Shown: positions 23,601-36,057, counted from the stretch's first letter. The stretch is 64,000 nucleotides of DNA from Loripinus fragilis (GCA_964019695.1 OZ026518.1:84191950-84255949), one strand, 5' to 3'. The notes: generated by a model not told the origin, from the letters alone. Translations and numbers: made by a program.

Positions 23601-25679
23601 CATTGAACCTTTCCTGAATTATATATAAACGCCATCAGGTCACAATCACACTGGGTAACTATATTAAACGAGTAGGTGTATTTCTATTTTACTTTGAGCT
23701 GTAATAGTGTTGGAAAAACATGTCCTTAATAACTTCATCATTTAATTGTTTTATATATTGATTAATTAAATGCAAAGTGCAAAATAAAAACAAAATGGAT
23801 ATAACGTTGGCCAGGAGGTGTCAGTAAAGTCCTAAATATGTACATTTGTTTGGTATCATTATGTAATAACGCTCATTATAAAGACGCGCTTATTCCTGGC
23901 AAAATCATCACGTTTTCGCGACTTACTACGATCTCAGAGTATTTTAATGTCATTTCGTAAATAGAATCTAACATTCATATATTTGTTTATTTCAGTGAAA
24001 GAAAACGCAACCTCATTTTTAAATTAAAAATGGTAACTTAAAGGCTACAAGCCTAAATTCTGGATGTTCGCATGTAATATTATGATTAGTATAAAAGTAA
24101 TAATCACATATTACAAAACAAATCAACAACAGAAAGTTAAATCAATGTTTGACTATCGGAACTTATATTTTAAAATGAAATATGTGCTCTATCGCGTGTT
24201 TTGTTGTAATTGAAACGCTTGTAGATTATTTATAGAAAACTATTATTGTATTTCGATTTCACGCATCAAGAGAAAAAATGAGGAACATAAATAGAGTGAT
24301 GTTCAAAAGGTTTCAACCTTCAGAAGGGACCGCGAACAGTCCTAATGAAGGATTGCCCATAAAAGTGGCGAGATAAATTTTTCAAAGAAAATGATATGTT
24401 TCCATTGAAAATGTAGTTACAATTGTTCAACCTTCGAATTATCCGCAAAAAGGCATTTCACATTGGGCAAGTACTGATTAAAAATATGGGTTGAAAACCC
24501 TTTTTCTATTATTTAACATTTAGGAAATAGTGAAACGTTTTTTGATGTGCTGTCCGTCCATTGATAGGTACAGTTGTAGTTTCACACTACATATTCCATA
24601 TTAAAACGGCATGCTTGATCAAAGGAGGGAAGTTGTCAAAACGCTCAAAATCAAATTAACATAATAGCTCATTAGTAACTATTTTTTTACAATTCTGTAG
24701 CTTAAAATCATTTTGTAATGCCATGTATACAGTATGTAGTTATGATACACCTCAGTGAACAGACTATAAACAGAGTAGGTATAATCTGTGTGTAACAATT
24801 TTACAGGTGAAAGTCAAAAGTTATGGTCAACATACTTATTTACCGAAAACATTGAATATTCTAGACCCAAATTTAATGCAAAAGCAACACTTTCATCTCA
24901 AGTTTTATGCTGCAAAAAGTATATTTCCAGGTATTTAGTTGAATACCTGACAAAACCTTGGCTTTCTGCAAAAGACAAAATAGCCACAAAAATATCCCTA
25001 CCCCTAAGGTCCTGGAATTAATATGCAATATTTTATTTTGTCGTGTGCACTGAATATCAATTTTTGATTTAAGCACAAACATACAATTAGCAATTATACA
25101 GAATCGTAGCCATATGCTCTCAACATTTGGGCAGATGTTTTGAGACTGTTAGTTTAAACATATTCATTTCCAATACATAACAAGTAAATTCAATGCAGTA
25201 CAATATATTAACAATTCATAAGGATATAAGTATAAGAACGAAAGCGTTAGCTTATTGAGTTCTTCTCCTATTGTAGAGTACACTTTGCGTTGAAAAACGG
25301 ACTATATCATATGTCAACTCAGGTTGTAGTCAATATGTTCACACATTGACCTGTCAAGCAAATTTGATATTAACTTTGGAACATATGGAAGGAAAAATGA
25401 CTTAATACTGTGTAAACTTGTAAATTGTTGAAGAAATAAAAATCAAAGTACAAGTGAGGAAAGATGGGATCATATGTATGTGAGTCAGCATTTGGAGATC
25501 CTACATATCAGTATCGCATCAGAAACGCCTTGACTTTAATATATAGTTGTGTACATGGTGAAATATATTCCTGTTACTTTCTTCAGCAAACGCAGTAAAA
25601 GATGTACAGAATGCTTTTGAATTAAAGACATGCTGTTTAAAAGTTCATGTTTGTCTCCTTGATAGTTTCTGCAGTGGAA
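23601..25679. other. No feature recognised (2.1 kb)
   Basis: AT-rich with ORFs under 80 codons. No exon-like segment with splice signals, RNA gene or repeat that I can identify. This is among the longest repeat-free stretches of the window and so a reasonable candidate for ancestral single-copy DNA. Confidence 0.4.
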
Positions 25680-28000
25680 GAACTCATGTTGAGAGTTATC
25701 AATGCTACCAAAGCTACTTAGTGCTGAATCGGTAATTGTTTAAGTAAATAAGTCTAAATTAAGTGCACTACAACCTGTTTGTAAACGTGAGTGAAGTAAT
25801 TGAGGTTTTCTATTCCCATGATAGTAATATCTAGGTATGGGTAGGATATCTTTTTTGAGAAAGACCTTGAAAGAGTTTAGAGTATCGGATTATCTAGCTT
25901 CTAGTGGTAAATTGTTATTTAGATGTAGAGTTGATGGTAAGAAGGAATACCTGTATTGGTTTGTTCTTGCTGATACTGTTTTTAAATCATGTGTGCATTT
26001 GGCAAATTGTATTGAGAAGCAGAATTAACTTGTGCTGGTATCTGGGAAGTAAGATAGATGGGTGAGAGATTGTTTGTCATTTTATAAAGAAGAGTAATTT
26101 GTGGTTGCGTCGTCTTATGAGAGCGTTTCCCAGCCTATTTCTTAGTATCAATTGGTCAGAGATACAAGTTTTGTAGCTATCCTAGCTGATTCATTTTGAA
26201 TTTTATCAAGCATACTTGCCATTCTGATATGCCACCAGGTATTATAACTCTTTGAATTATGCTGGTTAAGTAACTTTAAAACCAATTAAGTAATGGTCAC
26301 AATTGCATGAATGTTTCATTTTAGCAATTAAGCCTCTGTGCCAGAGCCTGTCGAAGGCTTTACTAATTTCACAGAAAACAACACGTACCTGTTTGCTTTC
26401 GTCCAGGACCTGTCAAAAAGTGTTATACAATTCTACAAGCTGATTGACTGATGAATCTCCAGCTGCAAATACTGACTGGAAAGAAGTAATAGTACTTTTT
26501 TCTAATAAATAGTTATGCACATGTTTAAGGACTATTTTTTCCATTGTTTTACCAGCATAACTCAAGAGATATATTAGCCTATAGTTACCAACTGAGCCTT
26601 TGTCATCTTTTTTGTGGACTGGACTGACATTAGCTCTTTTACAAATATCAGGTACTGTATATTGCAGCAAAGGAGTATTAAATAAGTCAATTAAAGGAGG
26701 AGAAAGTTCATCAGCTAGTTCTTTTAATATTCGGTTATTGATTTGATCAGGACCACATGCTTTTCCAATGGCAAGAAATTTCAATGTACTTATAGTTAAT
26801 TAAATTGAAGAAAGAATGGAATTTTGCTGAAAAAGTTCTAGAACAGGAACGTTACTATCATCCAGCTGTGTTTGAGAGTGGAAATAATAATTAAAAGCAT
26901 TTGCTTTATCGTTGGAGTCATTAATGGGCTGGCCATTTAAGAGTAAAGGGGGTATGTCATCATTTTTATCTTCCCCTAAAAGTAATTCTATACTTTTCCA
27001 CCAATCTTTACTTGAAAATTGTCCCTGTGGTTATTTTGTTTGAAAGGTTATCTTTAAATTCCTCAGAGCAGATATACTTTTATTTCTGAGACTTAAGAAC
27101 TTTTCCCAACTGATTGGAGTATTTACCTTCTTAGCATATCGATGAGGGCGTTTCCTTTTCCTTTTTAATTTCCTTATTGCATTATTAAACAAAGGTGGAT
27201 TATGTGGTCTTACGGTAATATCTTATTTGGTATTGTTAGTTTGCAAAGTTCTAGTATTTTCGAGGTTACATCTTCAGCATAAGTGTTAATATTATCATTT
27301 TTAACAAAAACTCTGACATATTGTTTCAAAAGATTGTAGTTCCCATCAGAACAGAAGAAATGTTTCTAGCAAGCAAAATATCTATAATGGAATCCGAAGC
27401 TTCAGTAAAGTGAGTGGGTTCATCAATAAGTTGTACCAGTCGATATGGGTCAAAGAAAGAAGCAGCTTTTCTACGACTAGATATATTTGTAATTAAAATC
27501 GCCATAATGTTAAAAATGTTAGTGTCAAATACCAAATCTATGGAGCTTTCTATTTTATTGTGAACATCAATAGACGAATTTGGCGCTCTATAAAATGTAC
27601 CCAATAGAACAGTTTCATTTTTCAATCTAATTTCTAACCGAACATATTCAACTCGGTCCACTTCCAAGTCCGTTTTTCGTTTACAGGGGATATTATTTTT
27701 TAACATATATCATTACACCACCATATTATTATCTGGTCTATCCTTTCTAAATGGTTTCTGGTAGTTCTGAAAAATTATCTTGTCATCCTGAATATCAGGA
27801 GAAAGCCAAGTTTCACTCAATGCAATAACATCAAAATGCGAAAGCTCCATCTGCAATTGATCAACATTCGCTAGTAGACTTTGTATGTTATAATGGACCA
27901 CTGAAAAATTCTGTTCGAAGAGAGACAGGTTGATATCGGTTGTACATGAACTACAAGACGAAGAGAGATCTACACTCTCTGGCACTAAGTTTATCTTAAT
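25680..28000 (-). pseudogene. LINE with endonuclease and RT remnants, internally deleted
   Basis: On the minus strand, 27,985-27,713 encodes the start of an APE-type endonuclease ('SVVHYNIQSLLANVDQLQ', 'FDVIALSETWLSPDI'). 27,706-27,326 continues it ('GTFYRAPNSSIDVHNKIE', 'DEPTHFTEASDSIIDILL'). RT blocks follow at 26,784-26,413 ('GKACGPDQINNRILKELA', 'ANVSPVHKKDD', 'GNYRLIYLLSYAGKTMEKIV') and 26,400-26,270 in another frame ('VFCEISKAFDRLWHRGL'). The catalytic FADD region is missing. The text then resumes at the C-terminal part ('LDKIQNESARIATK', 'EIGWETLS', 'ARTNQYRYSFLPSTL', ending 'TGCSALNLDLF' near 25,680). Order and motifs fit a CR1/jockey-type non-LTR element. Several stops and frameshifts plus the deletion make it inactive. 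Confidence 0.88.
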
Positions 28001-29097
28001 GAGTAGATACAGCCAAAATAGGGATTGTATATTTATATAAAAAGCCTATTTGTGTTTTTGTAAACCGATAAATATTCTGGAACGAAGAACTATGCTGATG
28101 AGTATAGGGCAACTAAATAAATGCAGCATGTATAGTATTACGTTGTACCGATAGACTTATGCTGATCACCATTTATCTGACAACTGAGCTCGATGTACTA
28201 AGGGTACTAAACAACATGTAAATGAACAAAGGGTATAAAGTATGCAAAATATTTCTAAATCAAATCACAGATTTCATCAAAAACATTTGACAGCTGCATG
28301 GCTGCATGTGCGAATTCGACGGAGGAGTTACATACTCTACATGAGGTAAATATTCCTTACCGTAAATTGTGCTAATTAGTGAGGGACGACAAATTAAAAA
28401 CAAAATGCTGCCCTCAAAATCCTGTCCTATTGAAGAAATATATAACTTTTATTTTGATGGGTGTCGTATGTAACTGGCAAACTTAATGTTAGAAATTAAA
28501 TTTACTTCATTTTGAATGACATTTTGCATGATTATAGCGAAAAAGCTGTAAAAGCTGGCACGTGAAACTTCTTTAAATGCGTTTCTAGCGCACTAATTAG
28601 GTGTTCGTTCATAAGTAAGCTGAGAGTTGTAGAGTTTATTTTTGATTATTTCCAATGGTTAAATACATTGTATAGTTAAAGTGACTCGGTCTGTAATTAT
28701 TAACAGTTTCCGAAAAAAATATTTTTAAATCATTTGTAGAAATAGAATTAAGTTATGATTTCACAATAAATATGTTTGCTACAGCTGAAAACTGCATGGC
28801 AAAATGAATAATCTTATGAAAACACAAGTTTTCTCTCGTTGGTGATTATTTGCGTCCCTCCAGATATTCAAGATGTTTAGTGAATTTTTAACATAAATGT
28901 GGTTGTTTTGATAGTGATAATTTGTTAAGATTTACCGCCTGGTAAAAAAAATGTTTACCCAAATTTTAGCAATATTACTGTGCTCTTAAATATTAGAAAC
29001 TATTTCTAAAAATAGAAGATCAAAAGTAACAGACTTTGCAGCTTTAAAAATATCAGTTTAACATCCCAAAATGCTAAGGCACAGCGTGTTCACTCAC
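28001..29097. other. Unannotated, possibly intronic
   Basis: No repeats or ORFs recognised. If the exon candidate at 29,098-29,228 is real, this stretch lies in the intron downstream of it on the minus strand. Confidence 0.35.
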
Positions 29098-29228
29098 CAC
29101 TATGTAGCGAAGATCTTTCCTGAATATTCTATCGGTCCGTTGAACTAAAACACGATCTTGGCGTCTTCTGGCAGTATTTCTTCCATCCAACAATACGTCA
29201 CCATTTGTCATTTCTTCATCGGAATCAT
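29098..29228 (-). CDS. Candidate internal exon of an unidentified host gene
   Basis: Reading the minus strand, an acceptor-like 'gtctaatgtctattag' precedes position 29,228 and a donor-like GTG|GTGAGTG follows 29,098. The 131 bp between are open in one frame: two bases completing a codon, then exactly 43 codons (phase 1 in, phase 0 out). The product is acidic at first ('DSDEEMTNGDVLLDG') and then basic ('RRRQDRVLVQRTDRIFRKD'). That acidic-to-basic, low-hydrophobicity composition looks like real protein more than chance translation. I do not recognise the family, and I find no partner exon in the window. It could be a false positive; no function is proposed. Confidence 0.35.
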
Positions 29229-29439
29229 CTAATAGACATTAGACAAACTTGATGTGTTGCTTATCCACGACTAATGAAACTTAGGGCGTTTCCCCCAATG
29301 AATTTATAGAATATATCTTCGATAATGCAGACGTCTTGACGTCTTGTCGTATGCTACAAGCAAGCAAACGTGTTGCTTCCTTGAAAGAGAAAGCTTTTAA
29401 TGTAAGAGTCTCTTGCTCGTTCGGCTCATTATAAGACAT

Positions 29440-29655
29440 TTAACTCTTTGCATGCTGGGTATTTTCGTACATTTTGTCGGCTGCTGACATTTTTTCAAAA
29501 TTAACTTTTTCGAAACATTCTTTCAGGAATACAATCAGTGTTCACACAGTTCTGATTCAGATCAGGCTCGACGACACGTCGGGCCTGATTTGGGTCCAAA
29601 CTGTGTGTAACGATACTCAGCAGACGACGGTAGCATGTAAACAATTGATACCCAC
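29440..29655 (+). mobile_element. TTAA-type foldback MITE, copy 1
   Basis: Starts TTAACTCTTTGCATGCTGGG and contains 'ttgtcggctgctgacatttt', 'attctttcaggaatacaatc' and a central hairpin 'gatcaggctcgacg..acacgtcgggcctgat'. It matches the reverse complement of 29,850-30,064 through most of its length. The right end is diverged. Ends of the TTAACCCTTTGC type resemble piggyBac-family termini. Confidence 0.75.
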
Positions 29656-29849
29656 GAGGGAGAAATCAAGTAACTTAAGCCGTGATTCTGTCGAAAGATG
29701 TGGAGTTGTATATCCCTATATTCTCCAGTGAGAGACATTTGCGGAGCCAATTGAAGTCACGTGACTCTTTGACAATGCGACACGTTGACGCTATTGATCG
29801 GGTGAAAATTAATGAATGCCTAGATATCTGAGAGAGCATCAGGGTTTTG

Positions 29850-30064
29850 TTAACTCTTCACCTACTAGTGTCGTCTGTCGACAGATAACCTTTGCAAACA
29901 ATTTGGATCCAGATCATGCCCGACAGAACGTCGGGCATGATCTGGATCCAAAAAGTTTGGAACTCCGATGGTATTCCTGAAAGAATTTCTCGAAAATCTG
30001 GATTTTGAAAAAAATCCGCAGACGACAAACAAGTATGCAAAATTACCCAGAAGGCAAAGGGTTA
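29850..30064 (-). mobile_element. TTAA-type foldback MITE, copy 2, with a perfect 23-bp hairpin
   Basis: Inverted relative to copy 1. The ends read TTAACTCTTCACC and GGCAAAGGGTTAA. In the centre two exact 23-bp arms (29,902-29,924 and 29,930-29,952; TTTGGATCCAGATCATGCCC...) flank the 5-base loop AGAAC. Separated from copy 1 by only about 195 bp, so the pair itself forms a larger inverted repeat. Confidence 0.85.
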
Positions 30065-30065
30065 A

Positions 30066-30690
30066 TAAAGTGGCGATTATTTGTTCCGAGCCGTATTATT
30101 ATACCCCAAGTATGCTTTGTTGTGCAGTCACCTTTATTATATGATTTTCGCGCCGCCATTGTGTTATGCTTTTCGTGTGCAACGCAAAATTTGCAGTATA
30201 TATACTTATAAATGAGCTTTCTTCTTATTGGTCTGTTGTGTTTACTCTTATCCCAGCCCCTGCCCCAACCCAATTGATATTTCTAGCCGTTACTATGATA
30301 TTGTTCTATAGTTTTCTTATTGCCAATACTGCATGTATAATTGTTTTTTTTCCTTCTGTATCTGTAGTCATTCTTTGTTGTTTTTAAAAGCATACAATAT
30401 ATCTACATGTTACAATTCTCGACTTGCTTAACTAATATTCAACTTCCGCTTAAACATTACAAATGTGCCATGGCATTGAGATGAACTATATAAGCTTCGT
30501 TTTCGTTCTAAATCTTCGTATGTTTACATATGTCTGTATATATGTATATGCAATCTATGACTATTTGTTTGTTCCATGAAATAAAAAAGTTTAAACTAAA
30601 TTTTGCTGTCATTTGTAATAAAAGAGCTGCATTGCAATAAAGGGCTCATTTGTCGACCCTTCTACTCTGAAGCCCCAACCCCCAATCGTT
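30066..30690. other. No feature recognised
   Basis: Short ORFs only. 'tatatgtatatgcaatctat' near 30,537 is simple AT-rich sequence. Confidence 0.4.
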
Positions 30691-32270
30691 ATTATAGCCC
30701 CGTTTTGAAAAAGTGGGGGCTATAGTGGATTTAGGTTGTCTGTCATTCTGTCATTCCGTCCGTCTGTCCGTCATAATTTTGTTTCCGCTCAATATCTTGA
30801 GAAATACTTTATAGAATCTACCAAATTGTGTCTGTGCATTTATATTGACATGATCTACCTTGGGATTGTTCCACATCATTTTTTGCACATTTGTACGCTT
30901 TGAAAAAATGGGGCTATACGTACTAGATTTGGGTTGTCCGTCATTCCTTCCGTACGTCATTCCGTGCTTCCGTCATTATGTCGTTCCGTCATAATTTCGT
31001 TTCCGTTCAATATCTTGAGAACAAATTGATAGAATATTTTCCGAATATTATATATGCATTGATATTGACACGATTTAGATTGGGATTGCTACATATAATT
31101 TTTCGAACATTTTAACAGAGTTATGGCTCTTGACTGATGCCAGACATTTGTTCAGAATTTCGTTTCCGTTCAATATCTTGAGAACTAATCGATAGAATTT
31201 GACCAAATTGTGTTTGTGCATTAATATTTGGCATTGTTACCTGTCATTTTCCGCAAATTTGTAACAGAGTTATGGCCCTTGATTGATGTCAGATTTTCAT
31301 TTCCGATCAAAATATTGAGAAAAAATTGATATAATTCTACCAAATTTAGTATGTTCATTGATATTGACAAGATATTGATTGTGATTGTTACACATCATTT
31401 TTCGCATACTTGTAACAGAGTAATGGCTCTTTGATATGATGTCATAAATTCGTTTCCGCTCAATATCTTGAGAACTTATTAATATAATTTGACCAAATTT
31501 CATATATACATTGATATTGATAAGATCTAGGTTGGGATTGTTACGCATAATTTTTTGCAAATTTAAACAGAGTTATGGCCCTTGATTGACGTCAGATTTT
31601 CATTTCCGCTTAATATCTTGAGAAAAGTTTGTTTATATGTGCATTTATATCGACGAGATTTATATCAGTAATTGTTACCCAATCTTTTTGGCAGATTTGT
31701 AACAATACTATGGCCCTTGATTGATGTCAGAATTTAATTTCCGCTCAATATCTTGAGAACCAATGGGCAGAATTTGACCAAATTCTATATATGCATTTAT
31801 ATTGTATAATGTCTATATAATCAGGAAAAGCGAATATTTTAGACATAGAGAGAATCTACAGCTACACTATTATAAAACAGCAGATTCGTTTTTTTTAGTC
31901 TTGATAGGGATCGTTATCTGTCAATTTTGGCTCATTTGTTACACATCTACGGCCCTTGATTAATGTAATTATTTTGTTTCCGCTCAATATCTTCAGGTCA
32001 TCTGGACTGAATTCGACCAAAATTTGTATATGCTTTGATATGTTGTACAAGATCTAGGTTTGGATTTTTCTAAAATTTGTAACAGAGTAATGGCCCTTGA
32101 TTGATATCAGAATTTCGTTTCCTCTCAATATCTAGAGAGCAAATTAGTGGAATTTCACAAAATTTTATATATGCATTTATATTTAAAAGCTCTAGGTTGG
32201 GATTGTTCCCTGTCATTTTTCACAATTTTTTCACAGATTTGTATAAGAGCTATGTCTCTTGATGTATGCT
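30690..32270 (+). repeat. Tandem repeat built on 'CGCTCAATATCTTGAGAA'
   Basis: The phrase TTTCCGCTCAATATCTTGAG (with variation) recurs near 30,782, 31,000, 31,163, 31,300, 31,453, 31,603, 31,738, 31,976 and 32,118, mostly every 135-163 bp. Each unit also has 'gaccaaattktrtatatgca', 'ttgatattgacaagatctag' and 'aacagagttatggcccttga'. It starts with 'tagccccgttttgaaaaagt' and a run of 'cattccgtccgt' motifs. Units are diverged; no coding capacity. Confidence 0.9.
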
Positions 32271-33354
32271 TTTACAGCATGAAAAAAGATTTACAGCAGG
32301 GCTATGGTCACACTGGTCAATGTAAACGCACCGGTGGTTGCTACAACGAGCTGGTGGTTGCATTTTACAGCACCGGTGGTGGCGTAAAAGGTAAAAAAAT
32401 CTATACCTGTTGACTTTATTATTTATTTATAAACTTGCTTTTATTTTATTTGTGATGACACCTGGCGCACAGACCACCGGTAACATTGCAGTTTATGGCT
32501 CTGCCAAGCAATTGGTGATTCAATTCATGGTTTGGACTGCAAATCCAACAAAGTTCTGGAGTTTTGTCGTGACAGGTGTTTTTTTCTAGTGTAACTGCCT
32601 AAATTGAGTGAAATCTGCACGTCTAATCGCAGCTGTTGTCATATTCCCATGAAATAACATCCAAAAAACGATTACTACTTTGGGGGTTTTTCTTGGTAAA
32701 CTAGCAAATGTTTTATTGAGGAATTTTATTACAACGCACTGGGAGCATTTTTTGACGCATTGATACAACGCACTGATGGTTGCACAGAATTCCTGTGGTT
32801 GCTGGTGCAGCCTCACCACAGCATTCACTGTTCTTATAAACGGTACAGTAATCGTTATTTGAGCCAGCACATGATATTTCAGTACCAGGATGAAGACTCA
32901 GGTGAGCCTATGCAAATGTACAGACTCGCCAGAGCCTTCTCTGCATAGAAAAAATAGAGAGTAGTAATCGTTTTTGGATGTTATTTCATGGGACTATGAT
33001 AACATAGCTGCAGCTGTGCTTAGACATGCAGAATTTCCTGGAGTTAGGCAGTCACAATAGAAAAAGCACCTGTCACTGTCAAACTCCACAACTGTGTCGA
33101 TTTTATCCGTCAAACCATGAATTAAAACGCCAATTGCATGGCAGAGCCATAAACTGCAATGTTTCTGACGGTCTGTGCGCATTGGGTCATCAAAAGTAAA
33201 ATAAAAGCAAGCTTATAAAGAAATCATACAGTCAATAGGCATAGATTTTGTTGTTTTTTGTAGGCTCAAGCGTGACCCTACAAATGTGTAGCCTCACCAG
33301 AGATGCTCCAGAGCTAGCCCTGTTCGCTCTTTGAAAGTGTTTCCGCATATTTTT

Positions 33355-33790
33355 CAGATTGGCCCCAAAACTTTTAATTTAATGAGATTGTTTGTCCGTT
33401 ATGATACATTACAATAGTTAATAAGCCTCCATGCGAGCTTAAAATTTTTGTGCTTCAACAACAGCAGATTCTAGGGCGAAGATTTGGTACCAGTAAAATG
33501 CAATTTTAGCACCCCAGAGGAATAGGCTGCTGTCTGTTCTAAGGTGGTGGTTCTGTTGTTGTTGATTCGTTGTTGATTGTTACTCCCATTATGGGATTCT
33601 GTAATTGTTCTATATTTTGTTACTTTATGTCCATTCTTGTTTTACAATCATCTTGATAGGGAAGAGAGAGAGCTGGCTGCTTTGCTTAGTTTGTCTTCCT
33701 GGTGTCTCATGATTGTTGTGTGGCTATTCCTCTCAGTGCCATGGGTTTGTTTGCAGTTTGTGATTGCAATACTCACTATTTTTGGGTGTC
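33355..33790 (+). repeat. Dispersed repeat R, copy 3
   Basis: Contains the 5' half ('cctccatgcgagctt', 'gggcgaagatttggtacc', 'ggctgctgtctgttctaagg') and 3' half ('tactcccattatgggattct', 'gggaagagagagagctggct', 'ggctattcctctcagtgcca'), here nested within the long-arm element. The 85-codon ORF in it is not conserved among copies. Confidence 0.85.
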
Positions 33791-33794
33791 ATTC

Positions 33795-34210
33795 ATCCGA
33801 ACAGCGATGGCTTTGGCCACATTTTTTGGGCTAGTCTGAGCCTTCGTCACAGTTTAAAATTCTCATGTGGTGACTCAAATGGCGATTAAATGCCATTTTG
33901 TGCGAGCAGCGAAGGATCTGGCGAGTCTGCACATTTGCACAGGCTTACCTTAGCCTTCGTCACTGTACAAAATCTCTTGTGCTGCCTTAAATGGCGATTT
34001 GTGTGCTATTCACGCCAGCAGCGAATACTCTGGTGAGCCTGCACATTTGCGCAGGCAGTCACTGGACAATGTAATAAATATCAAGATCTCTTGAGCTGGC
34101 AGCAAAGTCTCTTGGGAGTATGCACGTTTGCACAGGCTCGCCTGAGCCTTCTATACAGTATCGAAATATCATGTGCTGCTTGAAATGGCAATTTTTGCAA
34201 CGTTTATGTG
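33795..34210. repeat. Subterminal ~110-bp tandem units inside the long-arm element
   Basis: About four units share 'cagcgaa(gg/ta)..tctggcgagtctgcac', 'atttgcacaggctyacc', 'gagccttcgtcactgt' and 'tgctgccttaaatggcgatt'. The last unit runs into the right inverted arm. Confidence 0.75.
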
Positions 34211-34749
34211 TACAGCGAATGATGTGGAGAGTCTGCACCAGCAACCACAGGAATTCTGTGCAACCATCAGTGCGTTGTATCAGTGCGTCAAAAAATGCTC
34301 CCAGTGCGTTGTAATAAAAATTCCTCAATAAAACATTTGATAGTTTACCAAGAAAAAAAAACAAAGTAGTAATCGTTTTTGGATGTTATTTCATGGAAAT
34401 ATGACAACAGCTGCGCTTAGACATGCAGATTTCACCCAATTTAGGCAGTTACACTAGAAAAAAGCACCTGTCACGGCAAAACTCCAGAACTGTGTTGGAT
34501 TTGCCGTTCAAACCAAGAATTAAATCACCAATTGCTTGGCAGCGCCATAAACGGTAATCTTACCGGTGGTCTGTGCGCCTGGTGTCATCACAAATAAAAT
34601 AAATGCAAGCTTATAAATAAATCATAAAGTCAACAGGTATAGATTTTGTTTACCTTTTCCGCCATTTTACGCCACCACCAGTGCCGAAATAAGCCACCAC
34701 CAGTTCGTTGTAGCATCCACCGGTGCTTTTACATTGACCAGTGTGATGG

Positions 34750-35282
34750 TCGGATTCTCTGACAATTCTAGTTCCTATTATTTTATTAGAACAGCAACGA
34801 AGAGTGAAAGATATATTTTTTAACTGTACTATAATAACAGAAAAAAATGTTTAATGTATATATACACGTAAATGGTATTTTCCAAAAGGCTTTTTTTTTA
34901 TTAGAATAGATACGTAATTGAATTAGGAAGTATAGAATTCTTTGAAGGAATTAGTAAAAACTATTTTAGTATGTTGTGCGTAATATAGTTTAGTATTTGT
35001 TTGTGCTCTTTTCAAATTCGTCTGTCAAAAATATCCGAGCTGGTCTTAAACGACACTTTTCCTTTTTTGCCTATTTCGAGCTGTTTTCTGTTACCATAGC
35101 AAAGGTCAGTCATAACCCCCGGTGTAGGGCGGGGTGGAGGGAGACACTCGCAAAACAAGTGTGAGTAGGAACGTGCCAATCAAAGGGGTCTTATTTTCAG
35201 AGAGTCTGATACTGTCTGGAAAGGGGGCTGAGGGAGGCATCAGTAAGAAAAAAAATCTTGGAATGGATTCAAATATACCTGG
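34750..35282. other. No feature recognised
   Basis: Short ORFs only. Confidence 0.4.
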
Positions 35283-35522
35283 CCCCGATGTTATAAACTT
35301 TTTTATACTCAACTCAGCTTAGCAACAAATTTATCCTGCTCATAAATGTTAAAATGCCAACAATTGTTGGCATTTTAACATTTATTACCATGATAAATAC
35401 AACATCTGAGAGACCTAAAGAAAGAAACTTCTTTATTTGTCGTTATTTTAGTGTTTATAAGCAGTTGCAATTTTGTGCTCAGTTGAGTTGAGCATGAAAA
35501 AAGTTTTAAAACCTCGGGGCCT
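35283..35522. mobile_element. TIR element with a 44-bp perfect palindrome inside
   Basis: Outer arms: 'ccccgatgttataaactttt' with 'tactcaactcag' at left, and their complement at right ('ctcagttgagttgagcatga', 'aaaagttttaaaacctcggg'). At 35,342-35,385 lies a perfect 44-bp palindrome centred on 'gccaacaattgttggc'. Partial relatives are at 13,655 and 15,606. Confidence 0.8.
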
Positions 35523-35639
35523 TTCTGTAATGGCGTTTGTAAACGTTTGAATAAACGAAACAAAAACATCAACAGCAACAAAACCTGGCATTACTAAACT
35601 AAAGATAACACTGTAAATGTGAAGAAAAGGTTTTGAGAA

Positions 35640-36057
35640 TCACACTGGTAAATGTATACGTCGATTTGGTGGTATTACGCGTATTGCCGGTACTTCGTAG
35701 ACTGGAAGTGGTAGATATTGGTGCTAATACTATATAGAAAAACTTGCCATATGCCTAAAGGACCATAGAATTAGATAATTTTTAAGTATTCAGTATGTGC
35801 ACGGCGATTTATGTAAGCATTTTGGAATATATTCGAGTACCGATCATCTATATCGGTACTCTAATCTATTCCTAAATGCTTACATAAATCGCCATGTGCA
35901 TGCCGAATACTTTAAAATGATCTATTTCTATAGTCCTTTAGGCATATAGCATGTTTTTCTATATAGTATTAACACCAATATCTACCACTTCCGGTCTATG
36001 AAGTACCGGCAATAAGCGTAAATACCACCAAATCGACGTATACATTTACCAGTGTGA
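35640..36057. mobile_element. 418-bp near-perfect hairpin (foldback element)
   Basis: Two arms of about 205 bp pair around a 7-base loop CATCTAT (35,845-35,851). The innermost stem is GAGTACCGAT/ATCGGTACTC. The tips are TCACACTGGTAAATGTATAC and its complement, flanked by GAA on both sides (35,637-35,639 and 36,058-36,060), consistent with a 3-bp target duplication. The arms differ at scattered positions only. There is no ORF. The tips resemble those of the 32,308-34,746 element. Confidence 0.92.

Larger units (their letters stand above)
32308..34746. mobile_element. 2.4-kb non-autonomous element with long inverted arms
   Basis: The termini are TCACACTGGTCAATGTAAA and its complement, flanked by a 3-bp direct repeat TGG (32,305-32,307 and 34,747-34,749). 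Left arm 32,308 to about 32,930 pairs with about 34,140-34,746. They share 'caccggtggttgctacaacg'-type, 'gcgcacagaccaccggtaa', 'aacatccaaaaacgattact' and 'ctgatggttgcacagaattc' segments. A third, partial copy of the terminal module (32,960-33,262, same orientation as the right arm) sits inside, as does repeat R (33,355-33,790). No transposase found. Confidence 0.85.

Noticed and set aside
25837..26028. 63-codon plus-strand ORF
   Set aside because: Antisense to the C-terminal part of the minus-strand LINE, whose motifs are clear.
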